Position numbers and translations under genes: made by a program. A stretch of 64,000 bases of DNA from Sinohyriopsis cumingii (taxonomy: Eukaryota > Mollusca > Bivalvia > Unionida > Unionidae), in assembly GCA_028554795.2 (NCBI GenBank), contig CM068825.1, forward strand, positions 156,169,053 to 156,233,052, written 5' to 3'. Shown here in pieces: positions 14,204 to 27,237 of the stretch (its first letter is position 1; the number at the start of each line of letters is the position of its first letter). The notes beneath the pieces were generated by a model, which saw only the letters and a program-made list of their open reading frames with translations, did not search any database and was not told where the DNA came from.

Positions 14204-14455
14204 ATTTGTACGATTTGGATCTTTAACAATTTGTCAGTCATATCGCTACGATGTCTGCAGTGTGTCAGTTTATAGTGATATCTAGTAGTGGGGCATCATG
14301 TCACAGACATGTAACATGATGTCCAACTCAGTCACATTATCCTGACACCAGGCCGACCAGTCCTAACACTAACCTCTTAATGCGGAGTGCCAAGCGATGC
14401 AGCTGTTTGTACCATTTTTGTAAGTCTTTGGTATGACTCGGCCGGGATCGAACTC
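14204..14455 (-). mobile_element. tRNA-derived SINE, family B, head truncated
   Basis: On the minus strand the body matches the complete copy at 28854-29169. Shared words include CATACCAAAGACTTA-like sequence, GGTTAGTGTTAGGACTGGTC and CTGGTGTCAGGATAATGTGA. The B-box region is present as GTTCGATCCCGG, but the outer tRNA-like head, with its A box, is missing and replaced abruptly by a TATG microsatellite at 14458. Confidence 0.8.
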
Positions 14456-14457
14456 AG

Positions 14458-14506
14458 TATGTATGTATGTATGTATGTATGTATGTATGTATGTATGTAT
14501 GTATGT
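14458..14506. repeat. (TATG)n microsatellite
   Basis: About 12 units, starting at the point where the SINE B head is cut off. Confidence 0.95.
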
Positions 14507-14984
14507 TTTACACTGCAATGAGCAGCAAAGTGATTGATGAAGTGCCATAAAACCAGATGCAAAGTTCTGATGTTAATGTACTGAAAACGTTATAACCGCT
14601 ATGTTTATCACATTTATTTACTGTTCAATACCGGGTTAATCACATTTTAATCATACGGTCTTTCTTTATTTACTAACGAACTCCTGGTGAGTTAAGTATT
14701 ATTGAAAAGCTAGTTATTTAAGTAATTTATGGTGCTTCTGCCAGAGAAATAAACTTACAGAAAATTGAGCAATATATGAGCTTTCATTTGAAGGATGCTT
14801 CCTTCAAGAGGACATTACATTTTCTTCGAACTAGGAAAACCAAGCATTTCACAGAAAAATAAAATCCACTAAATTTTGTTTGAATTTTTTAAGGTCGATG
14901 TACCACCCGTATCGTCCTCTGTCTTTTGGACGATACCAAGCGCATTAATAATGTAAGGTTGATGACCAAAAAGAATCCAGCTGC
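14507..14984. other. Non-genic interval
   Basis: Nothing recognised. Confidence 0.5.
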
Positions 14985-16570
14985 ATCGACACACAGTGAG
15001 GACCAAAGGGTTCAGCTGCTTGGACACACAGTGAGGACCAAAAGGTTCCAGCTGCATCGATACACAGTGATGACCAAAGGGTCCAGCTGCATCGACACAC
15101 AGTGAGGACCAAAGGGTCCATCTGCATCGACACACAGTGATCAAAGAGTCCGTCTGCATCGACACACAGTGAGGACCAAAGGTTCCAGCTGCATCGACAC
15201 ACAATGAGGACCAAAGGGTCCAGTGCATCGTCATACAGTGAGGACCAAAAGGGTCCATCTGCATCGACACACAGTAAGGACCAAAGGGTTCAGCTGCATC
15301 GACACACAGTGAGGACCAAAGGGTCCAACTGCAACGACACACAATGAGGACCATTGGGTCCAGCTGTATCGACACACAATGATGACCAAAGGGGTCCAGC
15401 TGCATCGACGCACAGTGAGGATCAAAGGGTCCAGCTGCATCGACACACAGTGATCAAATGGTCCATCTGCATCGACACACAGTGAGGACCAAAGGTTCCA
15501 GCTGCATCGATACACAGTGATGAACAAAGGGTCCAGCTGCATCGACACAAAGTGAGGACCAAAATGGTCCAGCTGCATCGCCATACAGTGATGACCAAAA
15601 GGGTCCATCTGCATCGACACACAGTAAGGACCAAATGGTTCAGCTGCATCGACACACAGTGAGGACCAAAGGGGTCCAGCTGCATCGACACACAGTGAGG
15701 ACCAAATGGTCCAGCTGCATCGACACACAGTGAGGACCAAATGGGTTCAGCTGCATCGACACACAGTGAGGACTAAATGGGTCCAGCTGCATCGATACTT
15801 AGTGAGGACCAAAGGGTCCAGCTGCATCTCCATACAGTGAGGACCAAAAAGGTCCATCTGCATCGACACACAGTGAGGACCAAAGGGTTCAGCTGCATCG
15901 ACGCACAGTGAGGACCAAAGGGGTCCAACTGCAACGACACACAATGAGGACTATTGGGTCAGCTGTATCGACGCACAGTGAGGATCAAAGGGGTCCAGCT
16001 GCATCGATACACAGTGAGGACCAAAGAGTCCAGCTGCATCGACACACGGTGATCAAAGGGTCCATCTGCATCGACACACAGTGAGGACCAAAGGGGTCCA
16101 GCTGCATCGACACACAATGAGGACCAAAGAGTCCAGCTTTATCGACACAGTGAGGACCAACGGGGTCCAGCTGCATCGACACACAGTGAGGACCAAAGGG
16201 TTCCACTAGATCGACACACAGTGAGGACGAAGGGGATAAACTATATCGACACACAGTGAGGACCAAAGGGTCCAGTTGCATCGACACACAGTAAGGAAAA
16301 AATGGGTCAAGCTGCATCGCCATACAGTGAAGACCAAAAGAGTCCAGCTGCATCGACACACAGTGAGGACCAAAGGGTTCAGCTATATCGACACACAGTG
16401 AGGATGAAAGGGATAAACTATATCGACATACAGTGAGGACCAAAGGGTCCAGCTGCATTGACACACAGTGAGGACGTAAGGGATCAGCTTGATCGATACA
16501 CAGTGAGGACCAAAGGGTTCGGCTACCTCGACACACAGTAAGGGTCAAAGGATTCAGCTAGATCGACACA
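14985..16570. repeat. Minisatellite, about 35 bp unit, about 45 copies
   Basis: Unit GTGAGGACCAAAGGGTCCAG plus CTGCATCGACACACA, with an internal near-palindrome (GGACC..GGTCC). Variant copies recur in order: GTCCAACTGCAACGACACAC followed by a CATTGGGTC variant appears near 15325 and again near 15925, a 600-bp shift of about 17 units. The unit is not a multiple of three and rarely contains stops, so minus-strand frames of 65-187 codons rich in CVSMQLDPFGPH-like repeats run through it. They are almost certainly artefacts. Confidence 0.96.
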
Positions 16571-16576
16571 ATTTTA

Positions 16577-16670
16577 ATAAGTCTTTGGTATGACTAAGCT
16601 GGGGTTCGAATCCGCGACCTCTCGCATCTGAAGCTTACGCTCTAACCACCAGGCCACGGTGCGGTCGAGG
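16577..16670 (-). mobile_element. SINE family B head fragment
   Basis: On the minus strand: GTGGCCTGGTGGTTAGAGCG (A-box region), GGTCGCGGATTCGAACCCC (B-box region), then CATACCAAAGACTTA. The fragment stops where the 35-bp minisatellite begins, so only the tRNA-related part survives. It is not a functional tRNA gene: the family B body follows the head and no CCA-acceptor pairing is evident. Confidence 0.78.
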
Positions 16671-17920
16671 TCAATCTATCGATCGATCGAGCTCCAAAAT
16701 TCAGTAATAAAATTCATTGATGTCCGGTTCAAGGAACAGGCGTAAAGATGCTTTGTTTTAGTATTCATGTCATTGTACAATTATGCAATTGTTTTAGAGT
16801 TTTACTTTTAAAACTATGAAACATACGAAGAAAGGAAGTGCATTTGTGAACAGTTGCCGCTTGTCAACGTATTCAGTACGAAGGGCTTTCATTTGGGTGG
16901 GCAAGTTTGATCCTGAAGCATAATACGAAATCTTCAACCGCATTTTGAGAGTTAACATTTTCTCAGTTTAACACGTGTAGAAAAAAACAAGTATTTTATG
17001 TCGAACAAAAGGCTATATATACGTTCTACTTCAACGTGGTCGAAAACTAAATTCTTCGAGAGAGCAACTTGATCTATATTGTGTGAATTCTATTTCATCC
17101 GTTCATCACTTTGAAGGGAAGGGTGTGAAATAATCAAGATCAATTCATCATGCATAACTCACAATGTGACGGCTTTTAAATGGATGTGCTATATTTGTTC
17201 TTTTATTGCCAATTATAATTAACGACTGAACTAATAACGTGAATTACGAGCACTTCAGTTTTGAGAACTGAAGCATATAATTTCTCAAGGGTTTCTGAAA
17301 CTGCCAGAACTAGTTTAACATAGAAGATATAATACCCTGTAACAATCCACGTCTGACATACACAACGAGAGACTGTTTTTTAATGATCGGGATATTTTAT
17401 TCGTCGTACAAAATTTCAAAAATGACATGGAAGATATATATTGTATTTTCATTTTTCTTGCTACGGTCAGTTTAAATGTCTGGAAAATACAGAGCAATCG
17501 TATGAGACCTCTACTGCGTAATCCCCAAAATATTTCGCAAAGAAAAACAAATTTATAAGAAAATAACCTAGTTTTCAAATTTTAGTAGACTTGTACAAAG
17601 CATTATACCATTATGTTTTCCGAGATCAGTAATTGGAATTTGTTTTAATTAACTCTACATGATAACATGTCATGAATGAAAAGTGTGTACGCTATGTACA
17701 AAAGTGATGTAATGCGTTTAATTAATATGTGGATATACAAACATTATGTGAATATTAATGTATATAATTATGTCATAAAATTATATGGAAGCAAAAACTA
17801 GACATTTACTGTTTACCCAGTAAAATATGTTAATATTCATCCCTGAAAGTTTACTTTTTAACCAATCATAATGCGTTACTATTCACCCAATTTCATCCTT
17901 CCGCTAACGTAAACTTTTCG
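16671..17920. other. Non-genic AT-rich interval
   Basis: No gene, RNA or repeat recognised apart from a short GATCGATCGATCGA tract near 16678. Confidence 0.5.
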
Positions 17921-18150
17921 GGGGCCCGAGCGACCGAGTGGTCAAAAGCGTTGGCCTTTACCAATCACTGCCACCTCAACTATGACCGTGTAGGGTTGAG
18001 TCTCGGACTCTGCCGATGTTGTTATTTCAAAAAGCTGCCAGTAGCTTCCCGTGGGTTTGTGGTTCTTACTCGGGTTTTCCCGGGTTCTTACTTCACCAGT
18101 TATACTTGCCGCCACGTATACCTTGTCCTGCGCTGAGAAATGGCGACGAT
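17921..18150 (+). mobile_element. SINE family A, diverged copy
   Basis: Head GGGGGCCCGAGCGACCGAGT then GGTCAAAAGCG; B-box-like GGGTTGAGTCTCGG; body GCCAGTAGCTTCCCGTGGGT and CGGGTTTTCCCGGGTTCTTA. The end, TGCGCTGAGAAATGGCG, lacks the CAA tail. Clearly the same family as 29522 but older. Confidence 0.8.
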
Positions 18151-21100
18151 TATGCCGAGATGTTTTCGTGCTTTCCTTGCTTGACACGGCATTGTACTAG
18201 TGTAGTATTACTGACCTGTGTCACTCCTTTTGTACATTTTTTAAAAATAATTTTTTTTCCGATAATCTGAAAAACTTTAGCAACATGGAAAAACACAAAT
18301 CCTTAAAAACAGTACGAGACACTTACTGTTCGGTGTAATCATTGTTATTTAAGAAATTCAATATTTTTGGAAAGCAAACATTTGTTTTCAGACGAGATTG
18401 CTATCTTGTCACTAGAAGACGTACTGATCATAACTCTTGGCTTGTTTAATTGAGTGCTTGCTGCTCCGAAATGAATTACACGTGCAAATAATACACCTTA
18501 GTAATGGGATCATTACATCCGTTACGCCATTATCATTATATACTAGATGGAAAGAATACATTTTGCCGTCATCTAGTCTCGTCCAATCAGTTTCTCGCGT
18601 GACTCCAATACTGACATACATTTTGCTGTCATCTAGACGAAGATGCGAATAGTACAAGGTGAGTGAATTTGGCTTGACAATTATATGTAAGATTTTCACT
18701 CAGAAACAAAACCTATGCCATATAATGAAAGAAAAAATAAATGATAAAAGGTCTTAAAATTGACAAACATCACGTTTATTCTGCGCCGGTGGCAGATCAG
18801 TATAGTTGCATATAGTTACACGGCAAAGTATCTAAAGTGAAATGATTGTGTATATTGCACAGAGTGCCTACTTGTTTGGACCTAACTCTAGGCTGGGGAT
18901 AAATGACGCAGACCATGCGTGACGAAAATCAGCGCCACCTGCAATATGCACTTAGCAAAATGTATATCCCAGTAAAGTCATTCATGGAGGTAGTAAAGTA
19001 TATTAATAATGAGAGTTTTCCAGCAGGATACTGGGCAAAAACAAGAACAACAACATCGCACCAGTAATAATAATAATAATGATAATGATAAAAACAATAA
19101 TTCATATAAAGATTTTAATAATTATTTACTTGGGTAAATATTATCGCAAGAATTGTGTATGGCGATAAACTGATACCTTGCAATTTTTTTTAAAAGGTTG
19201 CATTTTGAAGGTTACATTTCGTCATTTAAATGAAATTCCTCATGAGTTTTGCAACTGCAGTATCTAGCAGCGTTACTTACATGTGCGTTCTACATCGCTC
19301 CACCCAGGGTTAGCTTCAGTCAGTATTAACTAGTGGGACTCGACTTAAAGCTCATCTGGATTGTAGTGGTTGGCGCCAACATTTTGTATGCCAGGAAGTA
19401 TATTACAGTTCTGCATGTCATAAATTAGCTTACATTTTGCTTCGATGTCCTGACTTTGGATTTATAGTGAAGTTAACCACTGTCGTCGCGTCGAATTTCT
19501 GAACGACTTATTCTCGCATATACGCTTGACCATGCACAGTTTGGGCCTTTCTTGGAAAATGTACCGGGTACAAACTTGATACTAAAATGGTGGAAATTGT
19601 GGCGGCGTTTGGGAATTCTTCTTTCAAATGTAGCTATGCGGCATTTTCTCGTAAAATGTAAGCACGTACTTCTATAAGTATCCGATGTCATCTTGTCGTG
19701 ACACTGTATCAATGAAAGCTGCCCGTCTTGAAAATACCTGTGACCTATGGAGAACACAACAGTGTCTGACCAGAGGAAAATCTAAAATTTTGACATTCTC
19801 TTGTGCTGAACTTGTCATAGACACAGCTAGTAAGGATGTATTATTACTTATTGAAAAGAAACATTGGTCCAAATAAAAATGGCATCACGAAAAGCGTCAT
19901 TGTAAAGTTGAATGCCATTAAAAAAAAACTTTAGGTCTAGGTTTTAAACTGCAATTTCTCCAGTTACAAAACTTGTCGTTAATTATATATGTATCTTTGG
20001 TGTCATATGAAAGAGAAGTGCTTTGAACCCAATGTATTCGCTCAGAACATAAGTTGTAAATCATTTTTGCCCCTTACCTTTATCACATTTTTCTCACTTG
20101 TCTGCTAAAATGTGAATTTTGTCAGCTAAAACAGTCGAAAATGTTTCCTATTTGATGACCGATTAAGCTATACATCAGGTCATAGTAAATTCACGTATAC
20201 CCCATTATTCACCAATACAAGTGACTTGTTTTGCCCATTTAAAAACCATAGAAGCGCGCCTGGTTGTTATCAAGTAATTTGTCACGATAGTTGAATATTA
20301 CTAAACGTTTTCACAGTGTGATAACTACTTAGTGTCATGGCCTCGTCATTTGCTAATGGAAACAAGTTTTGCGAGTTCAAAAGCTCCAGTTTGATATCGC
20401 ATGGGTAAAATTTATATGTTTAAGGAATATATTTTTCTGTCCAAAGATCACCTTTGGCAGAAAATTTTTATAAGTACCAAATACGAATCATAAATATCAG
20501 TTGTCACGTGACCGCCATATTAAAAGGAATATATTAAACTATTTAATTTACACTTATAAAATGTATTTGATATTCAGAATAAAATAAAATGCATCGGTAG
20601 GAGGTAGACATACATAATTAAATTGCAATGAGTTCAAACATGCAGCATTTTCTTCCGAGTAACCTTTACAATCTAAGGTTTTGGCTCTTTGAGTCCTTGT
20701 CCTCCCTCCACAAGATAATCAGATGGTACATGAGCTTGAATGAAATCCCCAGGACACTATTATCGATTCTTCGTGCTTCTCCTCATTCTGTCTCCCAGCA
20801 TCCAGATAAATAGATTCATTTATGTCTCGATGTGAAAATTGTTTTCAGATGAGAGTGTACCCCTCCCCACTTCAAAACGTTCCTGGTTTTAATTGCTTGC
20901 TGGTGGCAGTACATACTTCTCTAACAAAATGCACGTGCAAGTAATATTGTATCCAGGTAAATCCAAACCAGTTGTCACTCTGTGTTGGGTATGATTAAAA
21001 ACCAAAGAACAACACACTAAGTAGGATTTATCTTTGTCAGATGAATATATGTAATTTGTCTTAACGGTGTCTAGGTTTGGCTACAGACTATACCTACCTG

Positions 21101-21420
21101 TGGTCCTGATAAGTGTTTTCGTTACTTGATGAGAGTTTTGCTCGAAAACAACACTAACCGGAAATTGTGATTGGTTCCATCACGTATAACATTTCACAGG
21201 TTGAATTTGTTGCATAGTATTCTTAGTAATATTTGAAGTTAATAGAGTAATCTTTACCACGCGGAAGTAAAAATAATTAGATGATATCTAACGTGTTCTT
21301 AGTAGATGTCAGGAAATATTTTACGAGTGAAACTGAAACTTTGCATTGTCGATAGTGGTGAGGTGGATATATAGTATTAACGCAAACATAAAACGAAGAT
21401 CCAAAATTGTAAAAGTTTTA
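18151..21420. other. Non-genic interval, about 3.3 kb
   Basis: No gene, RNA or repeat array that I can support. The frames of 60-95 codons near 18.4-18.7 kb and 19.5-19.9 kb overlap on both strands and show no domain. Confidence 0.45.
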
Positions 21421-21444
21421 AGAGAGAGAGAGAGAGAGAGAGGG
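21421..21444. repeat. (AG)n microsatellite
   Basis: About 11 AG units, then a purine-rich tail. Confidence 0.9.
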
Positions 21445-21753
21445 AGGAAGAAAGAGTATTTCATGTATGTGCGTGTGGAGAAGAAAAATGAATTAGTCCT
21501 AAATATGGGAATATAACACGTCTAATGGCAGAAGATATAATTCCTAAATGAAACAAAGTAAGCATCAATGGTGACATTGCCACACCAGCGATACCACTAT
21601 TTAAATTGGGCTGTGTGAGGTACATAATTTAAAATATTGTACACTTGTATTTTGACTTGTTTTGAATATTATGGTTTTACTATAATTAGTAAATCATTCT
21701 TAATGTAATGATTGCATTAATTGCTGAAAAATGCCGAATACTGAATAAAACTG

Positions 21754-22674
21754 TGTTATGAAAATTTAATTTGTATTGTCTGTTAGTTAGTTTTATTTGT
21801 TTTATTTCACTACATGCTATTGTATTGTAACAATGTATGTTAGACTTTACCTTGTCCAAAATTAAGTTCATTTCTGATTGACCTAAATTAACTTTTTATT
21901 TTAATCATTGTAAACAACTAACATATAAGTAAATTATTCTCTGTGTGTATGGGTTTAAAATCAGTATTAGTTTTAATAGAAGAAGTAAATATGTTGATTT
22001 GGGTCAAGGTTTTGGAATTTTCTAAGTGTACTTTACAGGTTATTGTTTTTATTTTGTAAACATCAGGATTATTCTAGAAGGTTATTTTCCATTATGTATT
22101 GGTTTTTGTTTTTAAAATGATAACTTTGACCTGAGTTCAGGTAGAGAACTATATATATTGTAACGTAGAGGATTTTATCATTCGTGCTTTTAAGTCTTAG
22201 CACAATCAAGTTGTATTATATGTTGTGACCAGTAGTTTTGGACTGGAATCTATTTTATTCAAGTTATTGAATTCAAGTGATTATTTTCTCTGGAAATACA
22301 AAAGTACTCTGATAACAGTTTTGGATAGAGACATTCACTGGAATATATCGTGTATTCAAACTTGGAATTATATATACGTGATTCAATGAAAGACTGTTGG
22401 CACATCAACACACTACGAGCTATAACATACACATCATAATCGTCAGTGTTTGGATTTATTCTGGACTATTACTGAATTTTTTTAGGACTTTAAATTACTC
22501 GGACAGTTGTCGGTAATTCTTGGAATATTTTGGGATTGAATTCGCAATACCTTAAGTTCTTTTTTCTCAATTTCACTTTGTATTCTAGGGAAATAAATTA
22601 TTTGTTACATTTTACAAAGGTTGTTGTCTTTTATTCTTTTCTGTTACTTATTTTAAGAGCATAGACTCGTAACA
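21754..22674 (+). mobile_element. Solo-LTR-like element, copy 1
   Basis: Begins TGTTATGAAAATTTAATTTG and ends GACTCGTAACA, so its ends are TG...CA with a short inverted TGTTAYG/CGTAACA. About 85 bases before the end is GGGAAATAAATTATTTGTTA, containing an AATAAA polyadenylation signal, then a T/C-rich stretch TTTTATTCTTTTCTGTTACT. The same 3' block occurs at 48639-48726, 52432-52518 and 55925-56014. The start is most similar to 51802. No internal gag/pol and no clear 5-bp target duplication were found, so solo LTR is an inference. Confidence 0.55.
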
Positions 22675-23322
22675 ATTGAAAGAATCACATATCAATACCC
22701 CCCCAAAAAAGAATAACAAAAAAAAAACCCACAACAACAACAACAAACAAACCTACCTCCACCCCAATCACGAAAACAAATGTATTTTGTCCTTTGCAAG
22801 ATGCACTGTGATCCACAGAAGTAGGTAGACAGGGAGATTAGCTGGTTGGTTAATATACAGGTAGGTTATTAGACATGATGACCGATGGGTAGAACTTTGT
22901 CTTGATAAAAGCATAGCAGAGGGTTGGTTCTCATTTTAATGTATAATCGTCTACGATTCAATCTCGTCCAATACACATAACATCAAATATTGATTTGATG
23001 AGCAGAGATGACCTTTTCCTGACAAACTCCTACAATGATGATTGTCCGATATAGCACACTAATCATAGGTCTATACATCCCACATATTTGGTAGCAGCAA
23101 CTACCTACCAGCCAGTCAAACGTTAAGACGAAACAAATTCCAATTATATGTTGTCAGGACTATCGTTGATCAGGTCTGAGTCCTTCCTAATGCATTATCC
23201 ACTAAACAGAATGATACGTATCTCATGATACGACTTCTAGGCTATGCTGCTGTATATAATTGAAATATTTCACTTGCTACAAATGTATGATTATCAACTA
23301 CGTTTTAGAAATGTTCGGTATA

Positions 23323-23325
<3 letters not shown>
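22675..23325. other. Non-genic interval
   Basis: A/C-rich tract (CAACAACAACAAACAAAC-type) at about 22700-22750; otherwise nothing recognised. Confidence 0.5.
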
Positions 23326-23416
<91 letters not shown>

Positions 23417-23436
23417 CATACATACATACATACATA
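23326..23436. repeat. (TA)n then (CATA)n microsatellite
   Basis: About 43 TA units to 23411, then six CATA units. Tyr-Ile repeat frames on both strands are artefacts. Confidence 0.96.
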
Positions 23437-25492
23437 TCGGTTAATACATTCATTCGACCTTAGGATTGACCTGCTTTGTGAATGTTTTCTATTTGGCAAA
23501 GATGAGCATATGTTGCATTTGTTTTTAACAAATTGGCTGTTATCTAATTTGGACTAATTTATCTTTTGCAAATAGCCAGAGAGATTTATTTATATTGTTG
23601 AAATTTAGATTCTCCCACATGTCTGGAAATGTAGAAAACATTCCATGTCTAAATAATAAGCATCTCTATGGTATTTCATCTGAATACGATTGAAAACTGC
23701 TTGCTTACAGAAACAATTTAATCCGTTACAATCACATAAAATGTCAATACAGACGTTCACTTAGAAAGGAATAATAAAACATATGTTAATTTATGGTTTA
23801 CTAATTCCAAAATGAAGAGCTGATTTAAATTCATTGTAATGTTTATTCTCAGTTTGGTTATTTTCACCCTTAAAAATCAAGGAAAAATATTGGCAAATTT
23901 TAATTATTCTTTCGAAGATACTGCCTGCTTTGTGTGATAACGCAATACATTTAAATGAGTATTATATACACACTGTAAACGACATATCTCATACAGTGGC
24001 TTGAGATATTGTCTGTGCGTTCATTTATGTGCGACACATTCGGAATACTTCCATTCAAGGGTGGTACATTGCACAGTACTACCTTCACTGGACTCAGATG
24101 CTGGCTGGTTTGTGGCTGCTTTCTATTCAGCAGAGATTAGTTAATACTGTAATGGTTTGTATCAATTAAAGATGGTACATTACAAAATACCTTCTTAGAA
24201 CATGAGCTTAAGGTGGAATAGAACTGAATCTACTATTTGAATTAGTGGTATTTCCTATCTGTTCGATTGGTATCACGACTGGATCAGTTCAAAACTTTCT
24301 TGAATTATTGTAACTTGATAAATACTACGATAACGCTGTAGCAAGGTTGAGTGATGCAGTTTTTATGAATAATAACCAGAAGGGTAACTTGATAATTTAC
24401 GGCCTTTACAATTATGTCTTTAAGAAAACGATCACACAACATCTCATCCTGTTTGGCTAGGACTGAATGTCTTCTATTTCAAACCTAATGTACGGATTGC
24501 TACGACTCTAGGGTCTGAAACTATGTAACAGAGAAGAGCCCAAGCCAACCAGTTTAGTAAAATTCAACAAATAAATTTTTCTCTAGAATGAAAAGTGAAA
24601 GTCTAATACGAACTTACAGTATTGTGAACTGAATCCCAATTAGACGGAAAGGTTCAATGACAAGTTCAACATTATAGAGTTGCCAATGAATTCCAGTTGT
24701 GTTCCGAATGAATGTCAATCTTGAATGTGCTGATATACCATAGCTTTAAATAGCATTGATGTGTTTCTTTCTCCATAGTAAAACATGTCGCATAAAATGG
24801 AAAATTATTTGACTTAAATTGTATCAATGTTTATAGAACATGTTCTGAACCAACACGAATTTCGTCTGTTTCAAAATATTTGGTACCTATTGTGACTTTT
24901 GCTTATCGATAATTGTTAAAACGGGAGCTTCTCATTGCCGAAGTTTGTCGGCGTATCTAAATTACTATAAGGCAAAAATGTAGGTATGATAAAGTATTTA
25001 TTTAACCAGTGGCATTTTGAAACGTACCATTCCAATCAAAATCAACAAAACGTGTTGATGGACCCTGTAACGTCTGATATAATATATTATCATAAATGAC
25101 GTAATAAATACATTATTTTGTAGTTCTATGACTGGTAAACAAAAACATTGCATTCTATGTCATGCACAGTACGAAACCATGCTATTTTCTGTCATGTTTC
25201 ATTATTCGGCCGCATAGTAAGAAAAATAGTGAGCTCACACGTCCAACGTGTGCTTTTATTACGGCCGACATTTATGACGTATGTTTGAAGGTAAGACGAT
25301 ATATAACGTCGACAAAATGCGTTTCTGAGTGTACAGGCACTAACCACAAATATAAACAGTACAGTGAATGCTAACACTATATCCACAACCATCACTCATC
25401 AATTAAGCATATGTCCAATATTTTTTCAGGATATTGATTTCGTTTCCATGTACTGCTGAGACACACACCTAATAAACTATGATTACCTCCGT
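23437..25492. other. Non-genic AT-rich interval
   Basis: About 2 kb in which no gene, RNA gene or repeat was recognised. Confidence 0.45.
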
Positions 25493-25553
25493 GTATGTAT
25501 GTATGTATGTATGTATGTATGTATGTATGTATGTATGTATGTATGTATGTATG
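25493..25553. repeat. (TATG)n microsatellite
   Basis: About 15 units, followed by degenerate copies interrupted by CATGA words. Confidence 0.95.
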
Positions 25554-26349
25554 CATGAGAAAGTATGTATGCATGAAAGTATGTTATATATATGGGTAAA
25601 GTGTACAAAATACCTTAGCAATGGACAGCTTTAAGGAAAGAAAAAAAAACAACAATATAAACACACATGAGCCAGAAAACCCATCGGAAATGAAATAAAA
25701 AAGGAACGACGACCGAGAATAACATGCAAAAGAAAATGCAAACATCTTGGAAGAATTGGAATTGTTTACTTTTGTCTGACACGTTTCAAATCAATTAACG
25801 CGTTGGCTCTCTCCATCAGAACACTAGTAATCTAACAGTTGCGAATAATGTAGATGGTATTCCAAAATGAACTGGATCCATTGAATGAATAAAATACATA
25901 AGCATAATATCAGAAATCGTGTTCAAGATTCTTTGTTCTTCTGTACATTGATTTTAATCCTTCTGCCATCAAGCACATTACATTTTGTCATGTTAGATCA
26001 TCCATAAAGTCTATGAGATGGATGGATGTATGGATGGATGTATGCATAATTGATCCCGAATTAATTCCAATATTCAATGTGCTGATGTACCAATAGTCGC
26101 AATATATCACAATGATATAATCCAGAATGTCATTGAATGAATTCACAACAATATCAAAGTAGTGTTTTAGTCCAAACAAATAAATAATCATTTTGATATT
26201 CCAGTGAATACTATAAATAAATGATTCTTCACAAATTATATCTGAACACAACTGTGAATTATTTCGCAGACTGAACTTAAAAAGAGGAATGAATAATTGT
26301 TTACCTCACTAATTTCACGACACAGAATTGTATTTACAAACTCGAATTC
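25554..26349. other. Non-genic interval
   Basis: Nothing recognised except a short GGATGTAT/GGATGGAT tract near 26020-26044. Confidence 0.45.
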
Positions 26350-26670
26350 ATGACTGATACTCAAAACGACACAGAATTTTACATACTAACACAAAGTCGT
26401 CGCAGTTACCCGAAGGAGACGGACTTTTACCTACTACCACAAAGTCATCGCAGTTACTCGAACGACACGTACTCTTTCTTACTACCACCAAGTTATCTTA
26501 GTTACCCGAACGACACAGGCTTTGACATAATATCACAAAGTCATCACAGTCACCCAAACGACACAGAAGCTAGCTTATTACCACAACGTCGTCATAATTC
26601 GATCATCTATACAATTTTTACTACGGAGAAAATGACACTTCTGAATTCCACTTTTGTGCGCAAGGGATAA
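26350..26670 (+). repeat. 48-bp (16-codon) tandem repeat with an open frame
   Basis: Five degenerate 48-bp copies, with CGAACGACAC-type starts at 26459, 26507 and 26555. The unit is a multiple of three, so one frame stays open for 106 codons from an ATG at 26350. The peptide unit is roughly SYPNDTxFYLLPQSHR, with a recurring Asn-Asp-Thr (N-x-T) word. Many differences between copies change the amino acid, so selection on the protein is not evident. No signal peptide, domain or splice site was supported. It could be a repetitive-peptide exon or just a minisatellite. Confidence 0.5.
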
Positions 26671-27237
26671 ATATTAATTTATTCCAAACAACGAGGATGG
26701 TTTCAAAGTAGGCTGATTATCTATGGATTAAACAGATTAGGATATTCTAATCCTAATTTAATATTTCTAAAATGCGCACGCTCAATAAATGCCCACGTAC
26801 CCAGGTAGTTTGTTCTTTTGTTCCTGATGTCATATAAACATTCTCAGAATAAAAATAGGACTGAACTAAACCTTCAAATGCCTGATTGGTCAGTGTATAT
26901 AATTTGCCGATTAAGCTTAGGAATTTTGAGTAAAAGCTTTGAGTAGAATTTTTTAAAAAAATAGTCTGTTACGTGTCCATTTTACTTTCTACTTAATAAT
27001 CTCTCCACTAATAATGTTGCAGAAAATTTTATTATAATTGCTGAGAAAGAGTCACTTTATTAAACTCGTGCACATATTAGCACCTGGTCATGTAATTTCT
27101 GTCGTCTTATTTTGTATTGCCACAATTCAGCAATAAATGTATTTTTATTATCAGTATATAATTCATTTATTAGATGCAAAAACGAACGTATTTGAAATTA
27201 AATAATCTTTAACGTCAAAACTAATGCATAACGGGCA
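26671..27237. other. Non-genic interval
   Basis: Nothing recognised. Confidence 0.5.

Noticed and set aside
14869..16548. Minus-strand frames of up to 187 codons with SMQLDPFGPHCV-like repeats
   Set aside because: The 35-bp minisatellite unit lacks stops in several frames. Frames shift from copy to copy, and nothing outside the array is coding.
16577..16670. tRNA gene
   Set aside because: The A- and B-box-like words belong to the SINE B head. The same head is followed by the SINE body in the complete copy at 28854-29169.
19473..19876. Overlapping frames of 63-94 codons on both strands
   Set aside because: Open on both strands with no motif, no splice sites and no repeat homology; probably chance.
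20337..20408. First exon reading MASSFANGNKFCEFKSSSL with a GG|GTAAAA donor
   Set aside because: The frame closes after 23 codons and no following exon could be found. A start codon and donor this close together are expected by chance in this much sequence.
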